A DNA stretch of 64,000 nt from Bacteroidota bacterium (GTDB lineage Bacteria > Bacteroidota > Bacteroidia > 2-12-FULL-35-15): contig JAOQAE010000002.1 of assembly GCA_025963725.1 (NCBI GenBank), forward strand, positions 1,482,411 to 1,546,410, written 5' to 3'. Numbering within the stretch: position 1 is the first letter of the stretch; the number at the start of each line of letters is the position of its first letter. This document shows positions 1 to 8,748 of this stretch, in pieces. Position numbers and translations under genes: made by a program. The notes beneath the pieces are model-generated. The model made no database searches. It worked only from the letters and a program-made list of their open reading frames with translations, and was not told the DNA's origin.

Positions 1-240
1 CCCGCAGGCAACAAGCACATTTACTTCTCCCAGCTGCTCGGCATGAGCGACCATATCAGCTTCAACCTTGCCAATGCAGGCTACAATGTGGCGAAGTATG
101 TCCCGTACGGGCCTGTGCGCGAGGTGCTGCCCTACCTGATCCGCAGGGCGCAGGAAAATACTTCCGTGAAAGGACAAACCGGCCGCGAGCTGAGTTTGAT
201 CATGAAGGAGAAAGAAAGAAGAAAACAAACCGGCAACTGA
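1..240 (+). CDS. Proline dehydrogenase, C-terminal fragment
   Basis: The frame is open from base 1 and ends at a TGA at 238-240, so this is the last 79 codons of a gene that begins outside the window. The tail contains the stretch VPYGPVREVLPYLIRRAQEN, which matches the end of the FAD barrel of proline dehydrogenases, where the paired arginines bind the substrate carboxylate. The family oxidises proline to pyrroline-5-carboxylate and passes electrons to quinone. The Met at 43 is internal, not a start. The assignment rests only on this C-terminal signature. Confidence 0.75.
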   Translation, partial: PAGNKHIYFSQLLGMSDHISFNLANAGYNVAKYVPYGPVREVLPYLIRRAQENTSVKGQTGRELSLIMKEKERRKQTGN

Positions 241-261
241 TCATTTGTGAACTTGCGTGTT

Positions 262-383
262 TGTCATTTCGTTTCACCTACGGCAAGCCTTCGGCGACCG
301 AAGGAGTTCGACCGGAGGGAGAGTATCGGGAAAGCGGGTGGGCTTGTTCTCGATATGCTCGTGCCTCGCTACTCGAACTGACG
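262..383. repeat. Intergenic palindromic repeat
   Basis: This non-coding stretch begins with GTCATTTCG and ends with CTCGAACTGAC, so its two ends are roughly inverted copies of a GTCA-TTCGAG motif. The same flavour of sequence recurs near 55.55-55.68 kb. It looks like one of the short dispersed repeats common between Bacteroidota genes. No coding potential is seen. Confidence 0.5.
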
Positions 384-459
384 CTAAAAAATCCCGGTAA
401 CCTGAACATATCCCCATAATAAATTCGTCGAAATTATTCCCGCGTATTGCTTTTCTTTC

Positions 460-467
460 TACTTTTG
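460..467 (+). promoter_or_regulatory. TAnnTTTG promoter box of the efflux operon
   Basis: TACTTTTG matches the -7 element TAnnTTTG of Bacteroidota housekeeping promoters. It lies 32 nt before the TetR start and directly abuts the palindrome at 470-487. I see no convincing -33 TTTG at the usual distance. Confidence 0.55.
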
Positions 468-469
468 CA

Positions 470-487
470 TTTAACCAAATGGTTAAA
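470..487 (+). promoter_or_regulatory. Probable TetR operator
   Basis: TTTAACCA-AA-TGGTTAAA is a perfect inverted repeat with 8-bp arms and a 2-bp centre. It sits where transcription should begin, between the promoter box and the TetR start codon. This is the classical position for autorepression by a TetR protein that also controls the downstream pump. The operator role is inferred from symmetry and position. Confidence 0.6.
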
Positions 488-499
488 CCATTCAATTAA

Positions 500-1117
500 A
501 TGAAACAGTTAAAAGATACTTCCGCCGAAGAACGCATCCTCGAAGCCGCCAAGGTGGTGTTCATGAAGTATGGTTTGTATGGCGCGCGCATGCAGGACAT
601 TGCAGATACCGCAGGTATTAACAAGGCGCTTCTTCATTATTATTTCCGGAACAAGGAGAAGATGTTCGACAAAGTGTTCGAAGGCGCGCTCCAGAAATAT
701 TTTCAGTCGGTGGATGTATTCGGCGACACCACGCTCCCGATCAAGGAACGCATTTTCAAATACATTGATAACATCGTAAGCTTTCTTTCAGAATACCCGC
801 AGATGACCATGTTCATCATTAAGGAAATCAGCATCAACCCTGAAATGTTCAAAGAAAAGCTGCAGGCGCTTAAAAGAGGCCGCACCGTGCGTTTTATCCA
901 GGCTTTAGAGGAGGAGATGAGTGCAGGAAAATTAAGGAAGATCGACCCGGTGATGTTCATGATCAACCTGCATTCGCTCTGCACCTATCCTTTCATCGCA
1001 GCACCGCTTTTCAAGCACGCCCTCAAAGCGAACGGCAAAGATTATGAAAAAGATTTTTCCCCCGAAAAGCTGAAACAATCGGCAAAAAACTTTGTTGAAC
1101 TAACACTTGGAAAATAA
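500..1117 (+). CDS. TetR/AcrR family transcriptional regulator
   Basis: This 205-residue protein has the usual TetR length. The N-terminal helix-turn-helix lies at about residues 29-50 and includes MQDIADTAGINKALLHYYF, the family DNA-recognition segment. The remaining helices form the ligand-binding and dimer domain. It is the first gene of a same-strand series followed within 12 nt by TolC-, HlyD- and EmrB-type genes. It is therefore best read as the local repressor of that efflux operon, with a matching palindrome at 470-487. The inducing compound cannot be told from the sequence. Confidence 0.9.
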   Translation: MKQLKDTSAEERILEAAKVVFMKYGLYGARMQDIADTAGINKALLHYYFRNKEKMFDKVFEGALQKYFQSVDVFGDTTLPIKERIFKYIDNIVSFLSEYPQMTMFIIKEISINPEMFKEKLQALKRGRTVRFIQALEEEMSAGKLRKIDPVMFMINLHSLCTYPFIAAPLFKHALKANGKDYEKDFSPEKLKQSAKNFVELTLGK

Positions 1118-1129
1118 TAACACAGCTCT

Positions 1130-2371
1130 ATGAAACGCTTAACATTTTTATTCGTCCTTTTTTCAGGCATGTGCTTCGGACAAACATTGTCCCTCGACTC
1201 CTGCATACAAATGGCGAAGCGCAATTACCCCCTCATTAAACAGAACAGGCTCATCTCGGAAAATGAAGAGAACACGCTGAAGGCCGATAACAAGAACTGG
1301 CTTCCGAAATTATCCTTTATCGGCAAAGCTACGTACCAGTCGGAAGTAGTTGAGTTCCTCGGCAACTCATTTCCGCACGACAGCTACATTACGGCGCTCG
1401 ACCTTGAGCAGACGGTTTACGACGGCGGACAGATCAAACAACAAAAGAACCTCGACAGGCTCAACAGCGAAACCGAACTGCTGAAGAACCAGGTGGAGCT
1501 CTACAAGCTTGCCGACCGCATCACGCAGCTGTACAGCAACATCCTGCTGCTCCGCGAGAATACAAAAACGCTGAACGTATATAAGGACGACATCAGCAAC
1601 AAAAAGAAGATCCTTTCCGCTTCCGTTGCCAACGGCCTGAGCCTGCAAAGCAACCTGGATGCGCTTGAAGCGGAAGAATTAAAAACGGAGCAATCGCTGA
1701 TCGAGGCAAAAGAGAACATTGCAGCGCTGTACCAGTCACTCGCGCTGTACATTAACAAAACGCTCGACGACAGCACCGACCTGAGCTCCCAGCCGATCAT
1801 GGCGGTGAGCGCCGGCAATGAGCTGAACCGCCCCGAGCTTAAATTATTCGAATCGCAGAAATCGCTGCTGGATGTGCGCCACAAGCTGAATACAAAGTCG
1901 GCATTCCCCCGCCTTGCATTAAGCGCGGAAGGAGCCTACGGAAGGCCCGGGCCTAACTTCCTGAACCAGGACCTGCGCTTTTTCGGGCAGGCTGCGGTAA
2001 GCCTGAAATGGAACATCGGGGCACTGTACAGCCTTTCCAATGAAAGGCAGAATATCAGCATCAGCAAGCAGATGGTGGATGTGCAGAAAGAAGTGTTCGA
2101 ATTCAACCTGAGAACGGCTATGCTGCAACAAACAGCACAGATCAATTCATTGAGAGAGATCATTGAAAAAGACAGGCAGATCATTGAAAAGCGCCACCGC
2201 ATCAGGGAAACCGCAGCCAAGCAGCTGGAGAACGGAAGCATCACCTCCACCGATTACCTTACCGAGCTGAACGCAGAGATGCAGGCCACACTTAATGAAA
2301 AGGTGCACGAGATCAAATTAATGAACGCGATCAGCAATTACAACACAAACAAAGGAATCAACAATTTTTAA
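1130..2371 (+). CDS. TolC-family outer membrane efflux protein
   Basis: The 413-residue protein begins with a signal peptide (MKRLTFLFVLFSGMCFGQ). It then has the two long, related coiled-coil halves rich in Gln, Asn, Glu and Leu that are typical of the OEP/TolC fold. TolC trimers form an outer-membrane channel continued by a periplasmic helical tunnel. The gene lies 12 nt after tetR and 12 nt before the HlyD-type gene, so it should supply the exit duct of this pump. It is somewhat shorter than E. coli TolC but complete at both ends. Confidence 0.9.
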   Translation: MKRLTFLFVLFSGMCFGQTLSLDSCIQMAKRNYPLIKQNRLISENEENTLKADNKNWLPKLSFIGKATYQSEVVEFLGNSFPHDSYITALDLEQTVYDGGQIKQQKNLDRLNSETELLKNQVELYKLADRITQLYSNILLLRENTKTLNVYKDDISNKKKILSASVANGLSLQSNLDALEAEELKTEQSLIEAKENIAALYQSLALYINKTLDDSTDLSSQPIMAVSAGNELNRPELKLFESQKSLLDVRHKLNTKSAFPRLALSAEGAYGRPGPNFLNQDLRFFGQAAVSLKWNIGALYSLSNERQNISISKQMVDVQKEVFEFNLRTAMLQQTAQINSLREIIEKDRQIIEKRHRIRETAAKQLENGSITSTDYLTELNAEMQATLNEKVHEIKLMNAISNYNTNKGINNF

Positions 2372-2383
2372 TAAAGCCTCTCA

Positions 2384-3496
2384 ATGAAAAACGAACACAC
2401 AGAAAATCAACCGAACGAAACCGCGCCTGAAAAGAAAAGCAAAAAAAAGCTTTTTATCATTGCAGGTATTTTAGGAGCCGCGCTGATCACCGGCATCATT
2501 TACTTTATCATTGCTGCAGGCTATGAAACCACCGATAACGCACAGCTGGATGCCGACATCGTTCCCATCCGCTCGAGCGTTTCAGGCTATATCAAAACCA
2601 TCCATTTCAAAGACAATGAGCATGTAAAAAAGGGACAGCTCCTGATCACGATCGACGATACCGACCTGAAAACAAAAGTAGCGCAGGCGCAGGCCGCCCT
2701 CGAGAATGCAAAAGCAAACCTCCTTTCTGTAAAAAGCAATGCCACTGCGGTAAGCCAGAATGCAGATGCATCGGTGCTCACCTCATCATCTGTAGAGCAA
2801 AATGTAAATTCCGCGAAAGCGCGCTTAACAAGATCACAGGAAGATTTCAAGCGGATCGAGAACATGTACAATGCGAAAGCAGCCACACAATCGCAATACG
2901 ATGCTGCAAAAGCCGACCTCGATATCGCGAAAGCGCAGTATGAAGGAGCCATAAGCCAGTACAAATCATCCTCCGCACAATCGCAGGGCATCCGCTCACA
3001 GGCGGAAGCTCAGCAGGCACAGATCACGCTGGCAGAAGCGCTGATCAAACAGCGCGAAGCGGAATTGGCGCTGGCACAAACGCAGCTTGACAATGCAACT
3101 GTCGAATCGCCATGCGACGGCATCGTTACCAGGCGCGCAGTCGAGGAAGGCCAGTACATTACCATTGCACAGCCTTTGTGCTCCACGATCGACAAAACGC
3201 ATTTATGGATCACCGCCAACTTCAAGGAAACGCAGGTAAAGAAAATAAAGCCCGGCCAGGAAGTGGATATAAAGATCGATGCTTTCCCCGACCTGAAGAT
3301 CAAAGGAAAAGTGGAATCATATATTGGCGCAACGGGAGCAAAGTTCTCTTTGCTTCCGCCGGATAACTCCACGGGAAATTTCGTGAAGATCATCCAGCGC
3401 ATTCCTGTACGCATTGAATTAACGGAGTATCCGAAGGAAGCGACAGATGAGCTGTTCCCGGGCCTGAGCGCTTTTGTGGAAGTGAATGTGAAATAA
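2384..3496 (+). CDS. HlyD/EmrA-type membrane fusion protein
   Basis: This 370-residue adaptor has a lysine-rich cytoplasmic N-terminus and one membrane anchor at about residues 24-46. A split biotinyl-lipoyl domain follows, starting near YETTDNAQLDADIVPIRSSV, with an alpha-helical hairpin at about 95-235 and beta-barrel elements. The family bridges an inner-membrane pump to a TolC channel. The YxTTDNAxxxA motif is characteristic of the EmrA/VceA branch that partners DHA2 transporters, which agrees with the EmrB-type gene downstream. The genomic order is adaptor after TolC. Confidence 0.9.
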   Translation: MKNEHTENQPNETAPEKKSKKKLFIIAGILGAALITGIIYFIIAAGYETTDNAQLDADIVPIRSSVSGYIKTIHFKDNEHVKKGQLLITIDDTDLKTKVAQAQAALENAKANLLSVKSNATAVSQNADASVLTSSSVEQNVNSAKARLTRSQEDFKRIENMYNAKAATQSQYDAAKADLDIAKAQYEGAISQYKSSSAQSQGIRSQAEAQQAQITLAEALIKQREAELALAQTQLDNATVESPCDGIVTRRAVEEGQYITIAQPLCSTIDKTHLWITANFKETQVKKIKPGQEVDIKIDAFPDLKIKGKVESYIGATGAKFSLLPPDNSTGNFVKIIQRIPVRIELTEYPKEATDELFPGLSAFVEVNVK

Positions 3497-3498
3497 TA

Positions 3499-3624
3499 TG
3501 CAACACGGAGAAGCGGAGATCACAGAGAAGCACAGAGAAAGAGATTGAAACAAGTAACAGGAAAAGTGCGGTAGCCTTGCGCGAAACTTTGTGAGGCTTA
3601 GTGGCCTCCGTGCCTCCGTGGTAA
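3499..3624. repeat. Intergenic inverted repeat of the CACGGAG/CTCCGTG type
   Basis: The left part has ACACGGAGAAGCGGAG and related CACAGAG units. The right part has GGCCTCCGTGCCTCCGTGG, roughly the reverse complement. This is a widespread type of intergenic repeat. It lies inside the efflux operon and extends into the 5' end of the longest possible reading frame of the EmrB-type gene. Confidence 0.55.
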
Positions 3625-3647
3625 AAGCTCTGAATACTAAGAAAAAA

Positions 3648-5225
3648 TTGGAAACAACAGCACACATAAAACCCGTTTACCCTACCGGCGCCACCAAATG
3701 GATCCTGATCCTTACGGCGGTATCCTGCGCCATTCTCGAGCTGATCGACACCACCGTGGTGAATGTGTCGTTGCGCGAGATCAGCGGCAGCATCGGCGCC
3801 ACAACCACCGAGATCGCCTGGGTGATCACAGCCTACGCGATCTCCAATGTGATCATCATCCCGCTTACGAGCATGCTTTCCGACCTCTTCGGAAGAAAAA
3901 CATATTTTACGGCATCGGTTATCATTTTTACTTTTTCATCGCTCATGTGCGGGCTCTCCACCAATCTCTGGATGCTCGTGTTCTGGCGCTTTGTGCAGGG
4001 CATCGGCGGAGGCGGATTATTATCAACGGCACAGTCGATCATTGTCGGCGCTTTCCCGCCGGAGAAGATCAGCACCGCTAACGCGATCTTCGGAATGGGT
4101 ATCATCCTCGGGCCAACATTCGGACCTGCATTGGGAGGATTCATCACCGATAACTTTTCATGGCACTGGATCTTTTTCGTGAACATTCCGATCGGGATCG
4201 TGGCCACTATACTCGCATGGACCTATGTTACCGACATGCCCGGAGCAAAGAAACCGCGGAAGATAGACTGGTGGGGAATTATATTTCTGGTCGCCGCGGT
4301 AGGCTCGCTGCAGTTCGTGCTGGAAGAGGGTACTGCCAAGGATTGGTTCGAAAGCCCGGAGATCATTACTTTTTCGCTGGTTGCGGCGATCGGGCTGGCA
4401 GCATTCATTTACCGTGAGCTCAACATCGATTACCCTGCTGTGAATATACGGCTGTACAAAAATTACAACCTCGCCATGGGCAGCTTTATGAATTTCATGC
4501 TGGGCCTGCTCCTGTTCGGAACCGTATTTATTTTTCCCTTGTTTGCACAGATCTCGCTGGGCTGGACCGCCACGCAAACCGGAACGTTCATGATCCCGAG
4601 CGCCTTATGTACCGCTGTTTCCATGCCGATCGTAGGGAAGCTGCTGGGCTCCGGGAAAAATCCGAAGACCATCATTCTCATCGGCATCTTCATTACGTTC
4701 GGCTTTCTGATGATGATGGCATTCTCGTCGCCCGACTCTAGCAAGAATGACTTTTACTTTCCGTTTGTGCTGCGCGGCGTAGGGCTGGCATTTATGATGT
4801 CGCCTATCCTTTCACTTGCCGTTGCCGGACTTCGCGGGAAGGACATGGCGCAGGCGATCGGGCTGGCCAACATGATCCGGCAGCTGGGCGGTGCCGTAGG
4901 CATCGCATTGCTGAATGTATTCCTGACGCATAAGAACGCAGAAGTAAGAGGCAGCATGCTTGGCTACATTACAGATTATAACACCGCGGCTACAGAGCGC
5001 ATTTCAATGCTTACACAGAATTACCTGTCGAAGGGATTTAGCGCGGAAGACGCACAAATAGCGGCATACAAGGCCATGGAAGGAATGCTTTACAAACAGC
5101 AGGCACTTGTGGCCTACGACCAGGGATTTTTCGCGGTCGGCATTTCCATCCTCATCTGCATCCCGATCGTGCTGCTCATCCGGTATAAAAAGGGTGTTCC
5201 AGCAAAACCGATCGCGGATCATTGA
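3648..5225 (+). CDS. DHA2-family (EmrB/QacA) MFS drug transporter
   Basis: The frame encodes a roughly 525-residue hydrophobic protein with about 14 membrane spans, typical of drug:H+ antiporter family 2. The N-terminal motif LELIDTTVVNVSLREISG (motif D1) and the loop LSDLFGRK (motif A) are clear. It should pump lipophilic compounds through the HlyD- and TolC-type partners encoded just upstream. The frame is open from a GTG at 3591, but that stretch is intergenic repeat. The TTG at 3648, which follows an A-rich stretch and precedes a family-like N-terminus, is a better start; the GTG at 3618 is also possible. Confidence 0.9.
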   Translation: METTAHIKPVYPTGATKWILILTAVSCAILELIDTTVVNVSLREISGSIGATTTEIAWVITAYAISNVIIIPLTSMLSDLFGRKTYFTASVIIFTFSSLMCGLSTNLWMLVFWRFVQGIGGGGLLSTAQSIIVGAFPPEKISTANAIFGMGIILGPTFGPALGGFITDNFSWHWIFFVNIPIGIVATILAWTYVTDMPGAKKPRKIDWWGIIFLVAAVGSLQFVLEEGTAKDWFESPEIITFSLVAAIGLAAFIYRELNIDYPAVNIRLYKNYNLAMGSFMNFMLGLLLFGTVFIFPLFAQISLGWTATQTGTFMIPSALCTAVSMPIVGKLLGSGKNPKTIILIGIFITFGFLMMMAFSSPDSSKNDFYFPFVLRGVGLAFMMSPILSLAVAGLRGKDMAQAIGLANMIRQLGGAVGIALLNVFLTHKNAEVRGSMLGYITDYNTAATERISMLTQNYLSKGFSAEDAQIAAYKAMEGMLYKQQALVAYDQGFFAVGISILICIPIVLLIRYKKGVPAKPIADH

Positions 5226-5260
5226 TGAATACTTTGTTCGTCTTCTGAAAATAAAACTAA

Positions 5261-5290
5261 AAAAAGCCTGAATTTTACTTCAGGCTTTTT
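5261..5290 (+). terminator. Rho-independent terminator of the efflux operon
   Basis: AAAAAGCCTGAA and TTCAGGCTTTTT form a 12-bp stem around a 6-nt loop, ending in a T run. It lies 36 nt after the EmrB-type stop. The symmetry would let it work in both directions. Confidence 0.85.
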
Positions 5291-5293
5291 CCA

Positions 5294-5380
5294 TTACTTC
5301 TTCACGATTGCTATTACTATAGACGTGATGATTTGGAGGATACCAAGTATCACTCCCCAATTTACTTTAAACTTTCTCAC
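5294..5380 (-). other. Possible relic of a small membrane-protein gene in a 350-bp gap
   Basis: The 5226-5572 gap holds the terminator above and little else. On the minus strand a short frame ending at TAA 5294-5296 reads KFKVNWGVILGILQIITSIV and then AIVKK. This is a plausible single membrane helix with a basic end. It has no ATG and an in-frame stop not far upstream, so if real it is a decayed or truncated gene. No clear promoter is visible for the downstream hydrolase. Confidence 0.2.
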
Positions 5381-5572
5381 TGGTTTTGAAGGTTGTATAA
5401 CCGAGACCTGAAAAGTTGATCTACGATTATGCTAAGCGTAAGCTTAGAAGAACGAAAAGGCTTAATAGCAATTTCACTACAAAGATAGAAAACTATCGGG
5501 CTTAAAAACCGTTCATCACAAATCTGCATCAAATCCCTCAGCCAGCATGTAATTTTAAATAAAAAAGAACAC

Positions 5573-6889
5573 ATGAAAAGGAACATCTTTCTATCCGTGC
5601 TGGCCGTATTGCTGATGCAGACATCTTCTTTTAGCCAGGACCTTCCCCGTTCGGCATCTTTCGGTGCCGCAGTCAGCGATCTGAATGACAGCTCGAGAGC
5701 AGCACTGCGGCTTTCTTCACTGTCCGGCAGCCTTATAAATAAGGTCATTGCAGGTGGCTCCGCCGAGAAGGCGGGGTTCAGGGCTAATGATGTGCTTATC
5801 TCAATTGATGGGACGAATATTGAAAACACCACTCATTTTTTGACACTACTGAAAAAGTATCATGGAGACGATAAGGTTAAAATAGCTTTTTACAGGGAGG
5901 CGAAACGCAGCGCCGTCACCATGCTCTTATTGCCAAGGCAAATGGAAACAAGCGATGCTTACGACATCGTTTATTCATCTGTAGTGTCAGGCAGCAACCA
6001 GCTGAGAACGATCATAACGAAGCCGAAGGGCGGCGGTATCCATCCTGCAGTGCTTTTAATAAGCGGCGTTGGATGTTACAGCATCGACAATCCCTTCAGT
6101 ACGGAGATCAGGTCGATAAAAATGTGGAGTGATTCACTGACCAGGAATGGGTTTGTTACGATGCGCGTAGAAAAAACAGGTATGGGGGACAGTAAAGGTA
6201 TGCCTTGCAATGAAAGCGATTTCACTACAGAAACCCAGGCATTTTTAGCCGGATTGAAACAGCTTAAATCATTGCCTTATGTCGATAAGAAAGATGTATT
6301 CATTGCAGGCTTCAGCATTGGCGGAGTGATTGCCCCGCTCCTTGCGGAGAGGGAACCTGTGAAAGGAATAATTGTATATGGCACCGCAGGCAAGAACTGG
6401 CTGGAATACGAGCTTGATAATTCCTTACGCCAGCAATTGATGGCAGACAAGCCTGCCGATTCCGTCGACCTGTATATGAGAGCAGAATACATCCGCCTCT
6501 ATGGCTTATTTGTTGAAAAGAAAACGCCTGAACAGATCATGAAGGAACATCCTGAAAGCACAGTCAGCTTTTATCCATACCCGATGCGGATAGAATACTT
6601 TCAGCAGGTGGCCGATGTAAATATCTGCGGGCTGTGGATGAATACGAAAGCAAAGGTACTGGCCCTGCACGGGAGCTCCGACTTCGTTTCCTCGGCTGCC
6701 GAACATAAGCAGATCGCCGAAACGGTAAACCATTATAACCCGGGAAATGCTACCTATATTGAGATCGCCGATTCGGACCACTGGAGCTTATTCACTGAAA
6801 GTGAAATAATAAGCGCACGTCATGAGCGCACGCAGCTGAATCCTGCTCCGCTGCTGATCTCCATTGAGTGGCTGAAAGCAAATTCCTGA
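5573..6889 (+). CDS. Secreted PDZ-alpha/beta hydrolase fusion
   Basis: This 438-residue protein has a signal peptide (residues 1-22, ending in SFSQD). A PDZ-like domain at about 45-120 contains GSAEKAGFRANDVLISIDG. An alpha/beta hydrolase of the dienelactone/prolyl-oligopeptidase type spans about 145-438. The nucleophile elbow GFSIGG gives Ser248; Asp370 (HGSSD) and His403 (DSDHW) complete a plausible triad. It is likely a periplasmic or secreted esterase or peptidase, with substrate unknown. It stands alone between a terminator and a convergent DUF4258 gene. Confidence 0.8.
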   Translation: MKRNIFLSVLAVLLMQTSSFSQDLPRSASFGAAVSDLNDSSRAALRLSSLSGSLINKVIAGGSAEKAGFRANDVLISIDGTNIENTTHFLTLLKKYHGDDKVKIAFYREAKRSAVTMLLLPRQMETSDAYDIVYSSVVSGSNQLRTIITKPKGGGIHPAVLLISGVGCYSIDNPFSTEIRSIKMWSDSLTRNGFVTMRVEKTGMGDSKGMPCNESDFTTETQAFLAGLKQLKSLPYVDKKDVFIAGFSIGGVIAPLLAEREPVKGIIVYGTAGKNWLEYELDNSLRQQLMADKPADSVDLYMRAEYIRLYGLFVEKKTPEQIMKEHPESTVSFYPYPMRIEYFQQVADVNICGLWMNTKAKVLALHGSSDFVSSAAEHKQIAETVNHYNPGNATYIEIADSDHWSLFTESEIISARHERTQLNPAPLLISIEWLKANS

Positions 6890-6923
6890 AATTGATCTAA
6901 GCTGAAGAGATAGAGAAAAATAA

Positions 6924-7340
6924 TTATTTACAATCGCAGGAATCTTTCTCCATCCGCAGATCGATCGCGGTAACAACCCTGGAGACCGTATCGCAATCGG
7001 CGATCACAATGCGTACGTTTTGTCCGTCGGCAGTATTGCCTTCCACGGCATAAGTGCCGAAAGGCTTATCGTGCACATTGCTTTTATCGTAATTGATCTT
7101 GCCTGTTTTTAATACGTCCCTGATCTCGGCTTCGGTGATATTCCTGCACTTCATGCGGCATTCGCCATGCACGCTCAGCTCCAGCTTCTGGTAGCTCAGC
7201 TCTTCCAGCTTTGCAGAGCCCGGCAGCTTACAGCCGCGGCCTTTGAAGATGATGCTTACCGCGAGGCAGCCCAGCACAAACCCGAAACCGTAAAATCGTA
7301 ATCGCCTGTAAAGGTCAGTGTTCTTGGAAGGTAAGGCCAT
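6924..7340 (-). CDS. DUF4258 domain-containing protein
   Basis: The 138-residue protein has an N-terminal membrane helix (about residues 14-30) and then a DUF4258-like domain. Its signature is SVHGECRMKCRNITEAEIRD, followed by strands ending in ADCDTVSRVVTAIDL. The domain resembles small RelE/BrnT-like folds, but the biological role of this membrane-anchored form is not known. It lies 59 nt downstream of alanine dehydrogenase on the same strand and may be cotranscribed. No antitoxin-like partner is adjacent, so I do not call it a toxin. Confidence 0.7.
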   Translation of the reverse strand: MALPSKNTDLYRRLRFYGFGFVLGCLAVSIIFKGRGCKLPGSAKLEELSYQKLELSVHGECRMKCRNITEAEIRDVLKTGKINYDKSNVHDKPFGTYAVEGNTADGQNVRIVIADCDTVSRVVTAIDLRMEKDSCDCK

Positions 7341-7399
7341 AATTATTTAATGGGAAAATGGATGATGGTAAACGTAAAAATGGAAGCTTAAAATGAGCC

Positions 7400-8617
7400 C
7401 TACATTCCTGCCATGAATAAATTGATGTCCTTGTAAGGGAGCTTGAACATTTCACCCAGCACTTCGCTGGTAAGCACGCCGTTGTACACATAGATCCCGT
7501 TACGTACGCCTTCATCCCTGCGGAGCACATTCTCCACGCCGCCTTCCTCGCCGATGTTCAACAGGATAGGTGCAAAAATGGTGCTGAGCGCATAGGAAGC
7601 TGTGCGGGAAACACGCGAGGCAATGTTCGGCACGCAGTAATGGATCACGCCATGCTTTCGGAATACAGGCTTTGAATGATTGGTAACTTCAGAGGTTTCA
7701 AAGCAGCCTCCCTGGTCGATGCTCACATCAATGATCACGGAGCCCACTTTCATTTCGCTCACCATCGATTCGGTAACAACGCAGGGTGTCCTGCCTTTTG
7801 AAGCGCGGATCGCGCCGATGACCACATCCGCCGTTTTTAAGTGCTTTGCAAGCACGCGGGGCTGGATCACGGAAGTGAAGATCCGTGTGCCGATGTCGCT
7901 CTGAAGGCGCCTGAGCTTATAGATGGAATTGTCGAACACTTTTACGGAAGCGCCCAATCCCAATGCCGCACGTGTGGCGAATTCGCCAACCGTTCCTGCA
8001 CCGAGGATCACCACTTCGGTAGGCGAGATCCCGGAAATACCGCCGAGGATGGCGCCCTGCCCGTTATTGACATTACTTAAATATTCTGCTGCGATGAGGA
8101 TGGAAGTGCCGCCTGCGATCTCCCCCATGGAGCGGATCACGCTGTAAATGCCGTCCTGGTCCTTGATCCAGTCGAACGCGATGGCAGTGATCTTTTTCGC
8201 CATAAGCTGCTTGAGGAAATCTTCGGGCTGAACGGTAAGCTGCAGGGCGGAGATCAGCGTTTGCTTCTGCTGCATCATCTCGATCTCCTGCGGGGCCGGA
8301 GGGGCCACTTTTAATATAATATCTGCTTTGTAAACATCTTCGGGGCTGTACGCGATCTGCGCACCTGCTTCGCTGTAATCATGGTCCTGGAAATTGGCCA
8401 TTTTGCCTGCATTGGTCTCCACCACTATGCGGTGGCCGTTGTTCACCAGCAGTGCAACCGCATCCGGCACAAGCGCCACGCGGTTCTCCTGGAAGGAGAT
8501 CTCTTTAGGAATGCCAATGAATAATTTCCCTTTTTTGCGCCCTACTTCCAGCATTTCTTCCTGGGGCATTAAAGCGGTTTGGGTAAGCGAAGCTAATAAT
8601 TCCTTAGATGTTTTCAT
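7400..8617 (-). CDS. ald: Alanine dehydrogenase
   Basis: This 405-residue protein belongs to the alanine dehydrogenase/transhydrogenase-alpha family. The N-terminal domain has IGIPKEISFQENRVALVPDA (pyruvate/alanine binding). The Rossmann nucleotide site is at GAGTVG, residues 206-211. It should interconvert L-alanine and pyruvate plus ammonia with NAD+. About 30 residues precede the usual family start, which is common in Bacteroidota homologues. A TAnnTTTG box lies 28 nt upstream on the minus strand. The nearest gene upstream on the same strand is a separate, terminator-bounded adhesin. Confidence 0.88.
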   Translation of the reverse strand: MKTSKELLASLTQTALMPQEEMLEVGRKKGKLFIGIPKEISFQENRVALVPDAVALLVNNGHRIVVETNAGKMANFQDHDYSEAGAQIAYSPEDVYKADIILKVAPPAPQEIEMMQQKQTLISALQLTVQPEDFLKQLMAKKITAIAFDWIKDQDGIYSVIRSMGEIAGGTSILIAAEYLSNVNNGQGAILGGISGISPTEVVILGAGTVGEFATRAALGLGASVKVFDNSIYKLRRLQSDIGTRIFTSVIQPRVLAKHLKTADVVIGAIRASKGRTPCVVTESMVSEMKVGSVIIDVSIDQGGCFETSEVTNHSKPVFRKHGVIHYCVPNIASRVSRTASYALSTIFAPILLNIGEEGGVENVLRRDEGVRNGIYVYNGVLTSEVLGEMFKLPYKDINLFMAGM

Positions 8618-8645
8618 TCATTCATTTTTTTAGCCAGAGAGAAAA

Positions 8646-8653
8646 CAAATTTA
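8646..8653 (-). promoter_or_regulatory. TAnnTTTG promoter box of alanine dehydrogenase
   Basis: On the minus strand the bases read TAAATTTG, 28 nt before the ald start codon. No clear -33 element is seen. Confidence 0.45.
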
Positions 8654-8692
8654 CAAAAACTATTACATTATTATAGTTTAAATTTAAAACAA

Positions 8693-8722
8693 AACGCCCC
8701 CCGGCAATCTGCGGGAGGCGTT
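8693..8722 (-). terminator. Terminator after the type IX adhesin
   Basis: On the minus strand AACGCCTCCCG and CGGGGGGCGTT form an 11-bp stem with one wobble around an 8-nt loop, followed by TTGTTTT. It lies 26 nt after the adhesin stop. Confidence 0.8.
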
Positions 8723-8748
8723 CTGTAAATTTACTCAGAATCCTTTGC

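Noticed and set aside
5377-5832. 151-codon frame on the minus strand upstream of the hydrolase
   Set aside because: It overlaps the N-terminus of the PDZ-hydrolase gene, which has a proper signal peptide; no family match.
6924-7340. Toxin of a toxin-antitoxin pair (DUF4258)
   Set aside because: It carries a membrane helix and has no small partner gene beside it.
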